Below are positions 1 through 5,139 of a stretch of DNA of 5,139 nucleotides, piece by piece. The DNA comes from a bacterium (GTDB lineage Bacteria; Patescibacteriota; Minisyncoccia; Ryanbacterales; 2-02-FULL-48-12): positions 1 to 5,139 of the forward strand of contig SBBS01000019.1 in NCBI GenBank assembly GCA_005239605.1, given 5' to 3'. The position numbers were made by a program, and so were the translations under genes. Each line of letters starts with the position of its first letter. Positions within the stretch are counted from its first letter, which is position 1. The notes beneath the pieces were generated by a model that saw nothing but the letters and a program-made list of their open reading frames with translations, was not told the DNA's origin and ran no database searches.

Positions 1-100
1 AATTTTGAAGCGCCAGCAGGGCTCACGCAAGAAATTTTCACCAAGCACCGGCCAGATTTCGGGAATTTTTAGCCGAAAATTTATTAAGGGACAGGTCTAA
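1..100. repeat. Left terminal repeat unit (hairpin plus 25-bp conserved block)
   Basis: This is one of two related units at the window edges. Positions 76-100 match the reverse complement of 5028-5052 with one difference (G88 versus A5040). Positions 1-46 match 5093-5138 in direct orientation with two differences (C14/T5106 and C24/G5116). The direct match is possible because this part is a near-palindrome. The right hairpin arm, AAATTTTCACC, is complete at 32-42, while the left arm is cut by the window edge and only AATTT (1-5) remains. Inside are short nested pairings GCG/CGC (10-12 with 26-28) and AGC/GCT (15-17 with 21-23). The stretch between hairpin and block (43-75) is diverged but of similar length to the other copy. 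No transposase is nearby. I infer a dispersed, non-autonomous repeat family; the true outer boundary is not visible. Confidence 0.75.
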
Positions 101-145
101 ACAAGAGATTCGGACGGTATCTGTCTGTGTCTTATTTCTAACGGG

Positions 146-745
146 ATGAAATATCGTTTTACATTATTGCATAGTTTATATCACTGGACCCTCAAATGGG
201 CTTCGCATCCGCATGCTTCTCGGATGCTTTTCTTCATTTCCTTCATTGAGAGTTCCATTTTCCTTATTCCGCCGGATGCGCTTATGATTCCCATGATAAT
301 TGCGGAACCGAAGAAATGGTTTCGATTTGCCCTTATTACCACAACTGCTTCGGTGCTTGGCGGTATAGCCGGATATTATATTGGTTATTGGTTATGGGAA
401 ACCATAGGGAAAGCAGTAATTGCGTTTTACGGTCTTGGCGATGCCATGGCGGCGGTGCGGATAAGATATGAGGCAAACGCGTTTGCTGCCATTTTTACCG
501 CCGCTCTCACGCCTATTCCTTATAAAGTGTTTACTATTTCTGCGGGCCTTTTTCATATTTCGCTTGCTACGCTTGTTTTTGCTTCCATCGCGGGGCGCGG
601 ATTGCGGTTTTTTGCGGTGGCGTGGCTGGTGGGCAGGTTTGGGGAGCCTATCAAAGAACTTATTGAAAAATATTTTGACATTCTCACGGTGATCGCCGCC
701 GCGCTTTTAGTCGGCGGGTTTATTGTGCTACGGTGGCTTACATGA
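146..745 (+). CDS. YqaA-family (DedA/VTT, SNARE-associated-like) inner membrane protein
   Basis: A 199-residue polytopic membrane protein of the DedA/VTT superfamily, closest in pattern to the YqaA group. Known DedA proteins act in membrane homeostasis, with lipid flipping or transport proposed for several; the substrate here is unknown. Family features visible are the ESSIFLIPPD segment (35-44) with its conserved Glu and PPD, a glycine-rich GGIAGYYIG helix start (72-80), the TPIPYK re-entrant-type motif (122-127), and a basic GRGLRF segment (150-155). Hydrophobic stretches lie at about 27-52, 60-83, 112-148, 154-163 and 178-197. The N-terminus is short and basic with no cleavable signal peptide. 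Start choice is ATG 146, because the alignable family region begins soon after it; upstream ACGGG is only a weak ribosome site. The TGA stop overlaps the ATG of tpiA (ATGA), so the two genes are likely translationally coupled. Family assignment is strong; function is not known. Confidence 0.88.
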   Translation: MKYRFTLLHSLYHWTLKWASHPHASRMLFFISFIESSIFLIPPDALMIPMIIAEPKKWFRFALITTTASVLGGIAGYYIGYWLWETIGKAVIAFYGLGDAMAAVRIRYEANAFAAIFTAALTPIPYKVFTISAGLFHISLATLVFASIAGRGLRFFAVAWLVGRFGEPIKELIEKYFDILTVIAAALLVGGFIVLRWLT

Positions 746-1515
746 TACGCAATACCAAACGACAACTTATTGTTGCAAATTGGAAGTGTAATCCTTCTGC
801 GTTGCGGGAAGCAGAGCGTTTGTTTGCGGTGATAAAAAAAGCCGCGCCGCGTTATAAAAATGTTGATGTGATTATTTGCCCCCCATCCGTTTTTTTGTTC
901 TCTTTCTCCATCAAGGGCAAATCAAGTTTTAAGCTAGGTATCCAAGATATATTTTGGGAGGATACCGGCGCGTATACCGGCGCTATCGGGCCGCGCATGG
1001 CGCGCAGTGTGGGGGCGTCGTACGCGATAATTGGGCATTCAGAGCGGAGAGAACGTCTGGGGGAAACAAATGAAATGACGCAAGCAAAAATGGAAGCGGC
1101 GCTTGCGGCGGGACTTCGCGCGATTCTTTGCGTGGGAGAAAAAAGCCGCGAAGGAGACGCGGCGGAATATGCCGCATTTGTGAAAGAAGAAGTGCAAATT
1201 GGCCTTCGGGGCATTACCAAGCAAGCTCTCAAAAACGTTATAATTGCATACGAGCCGATTTGGGCGGTAGGTTCCGATGAGGCGGATGTTCCCGAACGCA
1301 CGCTCGAGATGGCGCTTTATATTAGAAAAATAATTGCAGACATGTATGATCGCTCAATTGCCCAAGCGTTTCCGGTGTTGTACGGAGGGTCGGCTAATGC
1401 CGCAAACGCGCGCGCGTTTTTACGCGATGGAGGGGTGGATGGGCTCTTGCTGGGACGTGCCAGTTTGAACGCAAAAGAGTTTGGGAAAATTGTGGAGATA
1501 GCAAGCGAGTTATAA
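742..1515 (+). CDS. tpiA: Triosephosphate isomerase
   Basis: Cytosolic TIM-barrel enzyme interconverting dihydroxyacetone phosphate and glyceraldehyde 3-phosphate. The 257 residues from ATG 742 are normal for the family. Catalytic residues are visible: Lys15 in ANWKCN, His99 in IIGHSERR and Glu171 in AYEPIWA. The phosphate-binding YGGS loop is at 214-217. ATG 742 is preferred over the in-frame GTG at 733 because it forms an ATGA overlap with the upstream stop, has GGTGG (732-736) five bases upstream as a plausible ribosome site, and leaves the usual short N-terminal lead before the first strand. Oddities: loop 6, usually close to WAIGTGKTA, reads WAVGSDEAD (174-182), so the second glycine is Asp179; the C-terminal phosphate loop, usually VGGASL, reads LGRASL (237-242). 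The first loop-6 glycine is kept, so the enzyme is probably active. The pgk gene follows 11 bases downstream. Confidence 0.96.
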   Translation: MIRNTKRQLIVANWKCNPSALREAERLFAVIKKAAPRYKNVDVIICPPSVFLFSFSIKGKSSFKLGIQDIFWEDTGAYTGAIGPRMARSVGASYAIIGHSERRERLGETNEMTQAKMEAALAAGLRAILCVGEKSREGDAAEYAAFVKEEVQIGLRGITKQALKNVIIAYEPIWAVGSDEADVPERTLEMALYIRKIIADMYDRSIAQAFPVLYGGSANAANARAFLRDGGVDGLLLGRASLNAKEFGKIVEIASEL

Positions 1516-1526
1516 AACATAGTATT

Positions 1527-2669
1527 ATGCTTTCAAAAAATCTTCCCGTCTTTAATGATTTTGCAAACATTGCGGGCAAGCGTATCATAGTCCGCGTTGA
1601 TTTTAATGTTCCGGTGGAAGAGGAAGGGGGGGTGATCACGGACGATCATCGTCTCACAAGAACAGCGCCATTTTTAAAGCGTCTTTCCGAAGCGGGCGCT
1701 CGGCTGGTTTTGTTAAGCCATCTTACGGAAAAAAAGACGCATCGCAGTTTTAAGCCTTTGTTGGATACGCTGCGACTGAAAACTGATTTTCCCCTGGAAC
1801 TCGCATATTCCATAAAAGACGCGCGAAACAGCGCTTCTCCGGCGGTATTATTGGAGAATTTGCGGGTATTCAGGGGCGAGGAAGCAAATACGCCCGCGTT
1901 TGCAGAAGAACTTGCGTCTCTGGGAGACATATTTATAAACGAAGGTTTTTCGCAATCACATCGGCCCTATGCGAGTATTGTGGGGTTACCGCAATTTCTG
2001 CCATCGTTTGTGGGGCCGCTTTTTTATGAAGAAGTTACCAAGTTAAGCGAGGTTTTTGAACCGGAACATCCATTTATGCTGATTCTCGGCGGCGTGAAGT
2101 TTACAACCAAAGTGGGTGTGCTTGAACATTTTATGACGTCTGCCGATGTTGTTTTTGTTTGCGGGGCGTTAGCGAACACTTTTTTAGCGGCCCAAGGCAA
2201 TGAAGTAGGCATATCTCCGGTAGAAAAGGACGCTATAGCGCGTGTACAAGATATGTTTCTGGGGCGCAAAAACTTGTTATTGCCGGAAGATGTTCAGGTG
2301 GAAGGAACCGGGGCGCGGCGCGTAGGGGAAATTCAAGCAGAAGATTTTATCTATGATGCAGGACCGAAAACCATGGTATCGCTTGCGGAAAAAATTCGCG
2401 ATATGCGCATGATCCTTTGGAATGGGCCTTTGGGGCTTGTTGAAAAAGGGTACAGTCAGGGGACAATTGATCTGATTGCCATTTTGGCAAATTGTTCCGC
2501 GAAAGTTATTATCGGCGGAGGAGATACCATTGGATTTATTCGCAAACAAAAAATTGAAAAAGACTTTTACTATCTATCTACTGGCGGAGGCGCTATGCTG
2601 GAGTTTTTAGCAAAAGGCGCTCTTCCGGGAATTGATGCGATATTTGCTTCAAGGAAAGGGGCGCAATAG
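1527..2669 (+). CDS. pgk: Phosphoglycerate kinase
   Basis: Cytosolic glycolytic enzyme transferring phosphate from 1,3-bisphosphoglycerate to ADP, giving 3-phosphoglycerate and ATP. At 380 residues it is slightly short for the family (commonly near 390-415). Substrate-side residues are present: VRVDFN (Asp25, Asn27), Arg42 after ITDDH, His65, Arg113 in LLENLR and Arg146 in SHRPYAS. Nucleotide-side features follow: GGVKFTTK (188-195), WNGPLGLVE (298-306, with Glu306), GGGDT (330-334) and STGGGAMLE (351-359). The oddity is at 64-70: the family's SHLGRPKG reads SHLTEKK, so the usual Arg after the conserved His is Glu68, and the following linker is condensed. ATG 1527 is the only sensible start; there is no visible Shine-Dalgarno, so coupling to tpiA, ending 11 bases upstream, is likely. 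A run of seven G at 1626-1632 lies in the coding sequence but the frame is intact. A terminator follows the stop by about 30 bases. Confidence 0.96.
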   Translation: MLSKNLPVFNDFANIAGKRIIVRVDFNVPVEEEGGVITDDHRLTRTAPFLKRLSEAGARLVLLSHLTEKKTHRSFKPLLDTLRLKTDFPLELAYSIKDARNSASPAVLLENLRVFRGEEANTPAFAEELASLGDIFINEGFSQSHRPYASIVGLPQFLPSFVGPLFYEEVTKLSEVFEPEHPFMLILGGVKFTTKVGVLEHFMTSADVVFVCGALANTFLAAQGNEVGISPVEKDAIARVQDMFLGRKNLLLPEDVQVEGTGARRVGEIQAEDFIYDAGPKTMVSLAEKIRDMRMILWNGPLGLVEKGYSQGTIDLIAILANCSAKVIIGGGDTIGFIRKQKIEKDFYYLSTGGGAMLEFLAKGALPGIDAIFASRKGAQ

Positions 2670-2698
2670 TTTATCATAAGCTATATCGTCGCGGCTCG

Positions 2699-2723
2699 CC
2701 TGCCTTTCGGCGGGTTTTTCTTT
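2699..2723 (+). terminator. Rho-independent terminator after pgk
   Basis: CCTGCC (2699-2704) and GGCGGG (2709-2714) form a six-pair stem with one T-G wobble, closed by a TTTC loop. It is followed directly by TTTTTCTTT (2715-2723). It lies 30 bases after the pgk stop, so it probably ends the yqaA-like/tpiA/pgk transcript. Confidence 0.85.
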
Positions 2724-2732
2724 ACGCCGGAC

Positions 2733-2738
2733 TATGAT
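2733..2738 (+). promoter_or_regulatory. Possible -10 box (TATGAT)
   Basis: TATGAT is one base from the consensus TATAAT and lies just after the pgk terminator, where a promoter for the downstream unit would be expected. No convincing -35 hexamer is found 15-19 bases upstream (the sequence there is GC-rich terminator stem), and there is no TGN extension. Transcription starting here would give pepA a leader of about 200 bases. Weak call. Confidence 0.25.
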
Positions 2739-2749
2739 ACAGTGTGTGC

Positions 2750-2890
2750 ATGAAAAATTACGCAAAACTTGGCAATAAAAAGGGACGCATAGCTTATCGT
2801 ACGCCATCCAGTTTTAGGTATCGGGCAAGCATTCAGGCGAGGAAAACAAAAAACCGATTTACCCTCCCACCCAGAAAGCTACAGCCGTAA
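2750..2890 (+). CDS. Doubtful 46-residue basic ORF
   Basis: ATG 2750 to TAA 2888-2890 encodes a 46-residue, very basic peptide (starting MKNYAKLGNKK, ending LPPRKLQP) with no recognised domain, no hydrophobic segment and no good Shine-Dalgarno. Its stop codon sits in the loop of the hairpin at 2879-2898. That arrangement resembles the 3' end of IS200/IS605-type tnpB genes, where the stop often falls in or next to the right-end hairpin. However, the peptide carries no TnpB zinc-ribbon or catalytic motif. It may be a non-coding stretch, a remnant fusion, or a real small protein. I do not assign a function. Confidence 0.2.
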   Translation: MKNYAKLGNKKGRIAYRTPSSFRYRASIQARKTKNRFTLPPRKLQP

Positions 2891-2943
2891 GGCTATAGAT
2901 GAATGGATACCAGCGCGAAGCGAAAAGAGAGGATGCTACATCC
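2817..2943 (+). other. Hairpin-rich leader upstream of pepA
   Basis: Several pairings cluster here. GGTATC (2817-2822) is complementary to GATACC (2906-2911) and would enclose the region. CTACAGCC (2879-2886) and GGCTATAG (2891-2898) form an eight-position stem with one C-A mismatch and a GTAA tetraloop (GNRA class). CGC/GCG (2914-2916 with 2920-2922) closes on GAA. GGATG/CATCC (2931-2935 with 2939-2943) forms a perfect five-pair stem ending eight bases before the pepA start codon at 2952. The last could influence initiation of pepA. The frame GAAAGC-stem-loop-stem-GATGAAT resembles right-end hairpins of IS200/IS605 elements. Known riboswitch, RNase P, SRP and tmRNA signatures were not seen. 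The class of this element is unknown. Confidence 0.35.
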
Positions 2944-2951
2944 GTGAGAGT

Positions 2952-4379
2952 ATGAAGGGTTTACAAAAAACAATGGAAACCATCAAAATAACATTTGTAA
3001 AAAAAGAACAAGTGACGCGCGGCGCATATGTGCAAGTTGCGCTCGTTCCGAAACAAAAAGAGATTGAGTTGGTGCGGCTTGCCGACGGCGGGCGAGTTCT
3101 TGAGGTTGGCGTTGAAAAGCCGGAAACAATAACACGGCGCGCGCTTATTCTTTTGGCGCGAAAAATTGTTGCGGCCGCAAAAACACATAGGGCAAATAAA
3201 CTTGTTCTTAATTTTGCGCGCTTTTCATTTCCGGTTCTTACACTTGCGGCCGATGACATGGCGGAACTTCTTGCCATGAATTTTGAAATGGCAAATTTTG
3301 AATACGTCAAGCACAAAACACCGCCGAGCGAAGGATGGAATTTTGTGCGCGAGATTATGATTACAGGTGCGGGAGCGGACGCGCAACGGGGGTTTTTGCG
3401 CGGACAGATAATTGGCAGAGAGGTAAACGCGTGCCGAGCGTTAGCAAATGCGCCGGCGGGCGTCATGACACCGCGCCTTCTTGCGGCCGAAGCAAAAAAG
3501 GCAACGCGGGGTACGCGCGCGCATGTTTCGGTGCTGGGTAGAAAAGAACTGGAACGGCTGAAGATGGGCGGGGTGCTTGGCGTATCGCGCGGGTCTGCAG
3601 AAGAGCCCCAGTTTATCATTTTGGAATACAAACCAACCGCGCATAGAGATGAGAAGCCGATTATATTTGTTGGCAAGGGTGTCACGTTTGACTCGGGCGG
3701 CATCAATTTAAAACCAAGCGATGGCATCTATGAGATGCATATGGACATGTCGGGAGGAGCTGCTGTTATCCACAGTGTGGCGCTTGCGGCAAAACTTGGC
3801 GTCAAAAAGAATGTTATTGGGCTTGTGCCCGCGGTTGAAAATATGCCGTCTGGTTCCAGTTACCGCCCGGGAGATGTGCTTACGTCCCTTTCAGGGCGTA
3901 CTATAGAAGTGTTAAACACGGATGCGGAAGGCCGCATTATTCTTGCGGACGCCATTACCTATGCCAAGCGCTATAACCCCCGCGCGGTGGTGGATGTTGC
4001 CACGCTTACGGGAGCGGCGATGGCCGCGCTCGGTCAGCGGTGTTCGGGTTTGTTTGCGAATGACAAGAAATTTTCTGACATGATATGCAAAGTAGGCGAG
4101 GAATCAGGGGATTATGTCTGGCCGCTTCCGCTCTGGGACGAGTATGAAGAAGAAATCAAAGGAACATTCGGCGATGTCGCGAATATCGGGAAAACAAGAT
4201 ACGGCGGCGCTATCACCGCGGCCATATTTTTACATCAGTTTGCAAAAGATCTTTCCTGCCCCTGGGCGCATATAGACATAGCGCCCCGCATGACTGCCGT
4301 TGAAGGCGAGCATCTTGCCAAGGGAGCGGCAGGTGCGCCCGTGCGGCTGCTTATTAAATTATTAGAAGATGGAATTTAG
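2952..4379 (+). CDS. pepA: M17 leucyl aminopeptidase (cytosol aminopeptidase)
   Basis: Two-metal exopeptidase of family M17 that removes N-terminal residues from peptides in the cytoplasm; relatives are hexamers. The 475 residues are close to the usual length. The N-terminal regulatory/macro-like domain covers about 1-150 and the catalytic domain about 155-475. All key residues are visible: metal ligands Lys242 and Asp247 in VGKGVTFDSGG, Asp265 in MHMDMSGGAA, and Asp324 and Glu326 in the M17 signature NTDAEGR. Catalytic Lys254 (INLKPS) and bicarbonate-site Arg328 are also kept. The start is uncertain: ATG 2952 has only GAGAG immediately upstream and a hairpin before it, while in-frame ATG 2973 (468 residues) has AAGGG at 2955-2959, rather far at 13 bases. 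The catalytic part is unaffected. The 3' end overlaps the next gene by 11 bases, suggesting co-transcription. E. coli PepA also binds DNA; nothing here tests that. Confidence 0.94.
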   Translation: MKGLQKTMETIKITFVKKEQVTRGAYVQVALVPKQKEIELVRLADGGRVLEVGVEKPETITRRALILLARKIVAAAKTHRANKLVLNFARFSFPVLTLAADDMAELLAMNFEMANFEYVKHKTPPSEGWNFVREIMITGAGADAQRGFLRGQIIGREVNACRALANAPAGVMTPRLLAAEAKKATRGTRAHVSVLGRKELERLKMGGVLGVSRGSAEEPQFIILEYKPTAHRDEKPIIFVGKGVTFDSGGINLKPSDGIYEMHMDMSGGAAVIHSVALAAKLGVKKNVIGLVPAVENMPSGSSYRPGDVLTSLSGRTIEVLNTDAEGRIILADAITYAKRYNPRAVVDVATLTGAAMAALGQRCSGLFANDKKFSDMICKVGEESGDYVWPLPLWDEYEEEIKGTFGDVANIGKTRYGGAITAAIFLHQFAKDLSCPWAHIDIAPRMTAVEGEHLAKGAAGAPVRLLIKLLEDGI

Positions 4380-5031
4380 CAGAAAAAAGGGATTTGGCCT
4401 TATCAGCTTGCTTATCAGCATCGCGATTATCGCGGCGCTCGGAGCGCTGTTTTTCCGCAATGGAAAATTTGGTATAATATATAAACAGCGTACGGCGCCA
4501 GAAGACGCAAAAAATGCGCTTGAGGAAGCGGAACAATTGAAACAAGCGCTTGAAAACAAGAATTCATTATTGGATATGAAAAGCAATTCTATGAATATTT
4601 CAAGTCCGGCGTTTGAAAACGCAATGCCAATTCCGGCGGAGTTTACTTGCGACGGCGAGAATAAAAATCCTTTGCTTGTCATAAGCGATACGCATCCTGA
4701 TACTAAAAGTCTTGTATTGATTATGGACGATCCGGACGCGCCCGGAAATACCTGGGTGCATTGGACGGTATGGAATATCAGCCCTGACACGCGTGAAATA
4801 GCGGCTGATTCCGTGCCGGAAGGCGCGCTTCAAGGAAAAACGAGTTTTGGAAAATCCGGCTACGGCGGTCCGTGTCCGCACAAAGGCCGGCACCGCTATT
4901 TTTTCAAGCTCTATGCGTTAGATACCGTTTTGAACATTCCGCTTACATCCGAAACGGCCGATATTGAGCGCGCCATGGAAGGGCATATTATTGCGGATGC
5001 AAAACTGATGGGAACATATTCCAGAGATTAG
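4369..5031 (+). CDS. PEBP-fold (YbhB/YbcL-like) protein with prepilin-like N-terminal anchor
   Basis: A 220-residue protein in two parts. Residues 1-30 are KKG followed by FGLISLLISIAIIAAL, resembling a type IV prepilin class III signal (cleavage expected after Gly8), but the usual Glu at position +5 is Ser13. It may instead be an uncleaved signal anchor. Residues about 44-66 are charged and helix-prone (possible short coiled coil). Residues 75-220 form a phosphatidylethanolamine-binding-protein domain: FENAMPIPAEFTCDGEN (82-98), DDPDAP (120-125), VHWTVWNI (130-137), GYGGPCPHKGRHRYFFKLYALD (164-185). The anion-pocket Asp-Pro-Asp and Gly-x-His-Arg elements are kept. Bacterial YbhB-type proteins have no settled biochemical role. 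The topology implies the PEBP domain lies outside the membrane. ATG 4369 is used because it starts just before the anchor; it overlaps pepA by 11 bases. The TAG stop is inside the right repeat block. Confidence 0.88.
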   Translation: MEFSRKKGFGLISLLISIAIIAALGALFFRNGKFGIIYKQRTAPEDAKNALEEAEQLKQALENKNSLLDMKSNSMNISSPAFENAMPIPAEFTCDGENKNPLLVISDTHPDTKSLVLIMDDPDAPGNTWVHWTVWNISPDTREIAADSVPEGALQGKTSFGKSGYGGPCPHKGRHRYFFKLYALDTVLNIPLTSETADIERAMEGHIIADAKLMGTYSRD

Positions 5032-5139
5032 ACCTGTCCATTAATAAATTTTAGAGTGAAATTTCAGAAATATGAGATGGGGCGCCGGTGAAAATTTTGA
5101 AGCGCTAGCAGGGCTGACGCAAGAAATTTTCACCAAGCC
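5028..5139. repeat. Right terminal repeat unit (25-bp block plus complete hairpin)
   Basis: This unit is in inverted orientation to the one at 1-100. The conserved block is 5028-5052 (one mismatch to the reverse complement of 76-100), and it includes the TAG stop of the upstream gene. A 34-base diverged spacer follows. A complete hairpin comes next: GGTGAAAATTT (5087-5097) pairs perfectly with AAATTTTCACC (5124-5134), with nested GCG/CGC (5102-5104 with 5118-5120) and AGC/GCT (5107-5109 with 5113-5115) around a three-base AGG loop. Positions 5093-5138 match 1-46 with two differences. There is no T-run after the arm, so it is not a standard terminator, although it may affect transcript 3' ends. 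Confidence 0.78.

Larger units (their letters stand above)
2676..2797. repeat. Long-range inverted repeat around the terminator
   Basis: ATAAGCTAT at 2676-2684 is perfectly complementary to ATAGCTTAT at 2789-2797. After a small bulge (AT 2685-2686 opposite C 2788), CGTC at 2687-2690 also pairs with GACG at 2784-2787, giving 13 paired positions. The arms enclose the pgk terminator, a TATGAT box and the start of a doubtful small ORF. It could be an element boundary, a structured RNA, or chance. A 9-bp match in a 280-bp stretch is not very rare by itself; the added four pairs make it more notable. Confidence 0.35.

Noticed and set aside
101..145. Promoter for the first transcription unit
   Set aside because: The segment between the left repeat and ATG 146 holds no convincing -10/-35 pair with proper spacing, so none is annotated.
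852..1301. A 149-codon open frame on the - strand
   Set aside because: It is antisense to tpiA with its catalytic residues intact; composition is that of a shadow frame.
1626..1632. Programmed frameshift at a run of seven G in pgk
   Set aside because: The zero frame is intact and gives a full Pgk; the alternative frames give no useful product and no stimulatory structure was seen.
2936..3727. A 263-codon open frame on the - strand
   Set aside because: It lies antisense to the pepA catalytic gene, whose motifs are all intact; the translation is rich in Ser/Ala/Arg without any domain, as expected for the shadow of a GC-biased gene.
4362..4790. A 142-codon open frame on the - strand
   Set aside because: It is antisense to the PEBP-fold gene, which has clear family motifs; no independent start signal or recognisable domain.
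5028..5139. Integron attC site or Xer dif site as explanation of the end repeats
   Set aside because: The hairpin arms lack the RYYYAAC/GTTRRRY core sites of attC, and the sequence does not resemble a 28-bp dif; no integrase is in the window.
1..5139. CRISPR array or circular-genome overlap from the repeated ends
   Set aside because: There are only two copies, about 5 kb apart, with no spacer periodicity and no cas genes; the two mismatches and the inverted flanking blocks do not fit an exact circular overlap.

Overview
The window reads like a piece of a Patescibacteria (CPR) genome, most likely Parcubacteria-like. This is inferred from compact gene packing, weak Shine-Dalgarno signals, housekeeping enzymes with lineage-odd substitutions, and a small pilin-like membrane-anchored protein. 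No ribosomal RNA or marker gene is present to prove it. TGA is used as a stop (yqaA-family gene), TAA ends tpiA, and TAG ends pgk, pepA and the last gene, so the standard bacterial code fits.

Layout, all genes on the + strand. Bases 1-100 hold a repeat unit. A first transcription unit covers 146-2669: a YqaA/DedA-like membrane protein, triosephosphate isomerase (joined to it by an ATGA stop/start overlap) and phosphoglycerate kinase (11-base gap). It ends at a good rho-independent terminator (2699-2723). A 282-base gene-poor stretch (2670-2951) follows; it is rich in inverted repeats and hairpins and contains one doubtful 46-codon basic ORF. A second unit covers 2952-5031: an M17 leucyl aminopeptidase overlapping by 11 bases a PEBP/YbhB-fold protein with a prepilin-like N-terminal membrane helix. 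The stop codon of that last gene lies inside the second repeat unit (5028-5139).

TpiA and Pgk are both enzymes of lower glycolysis and are probably co-expressed. The membrane protein is translationally linked to them, but no functional link can be seen. The aminopeptidase and PEBP-like protein are probably co-transcribed without a clear shared pathway.

The most notable non-coding signal is the pair of repeat units at the two window ends. A 25-bp block (one mismatch) is in inverted orientation, and outside each block lies a long near-palindromic hairpin. These hairpins also match each other as a 46-bp direct repeat with two mismatches. This looks like a dispersed REP/MITE-like family, and may be why the sequence stops at both ends. 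Nothing in the window forms a convincing new defence, CRISPR or mobile system.
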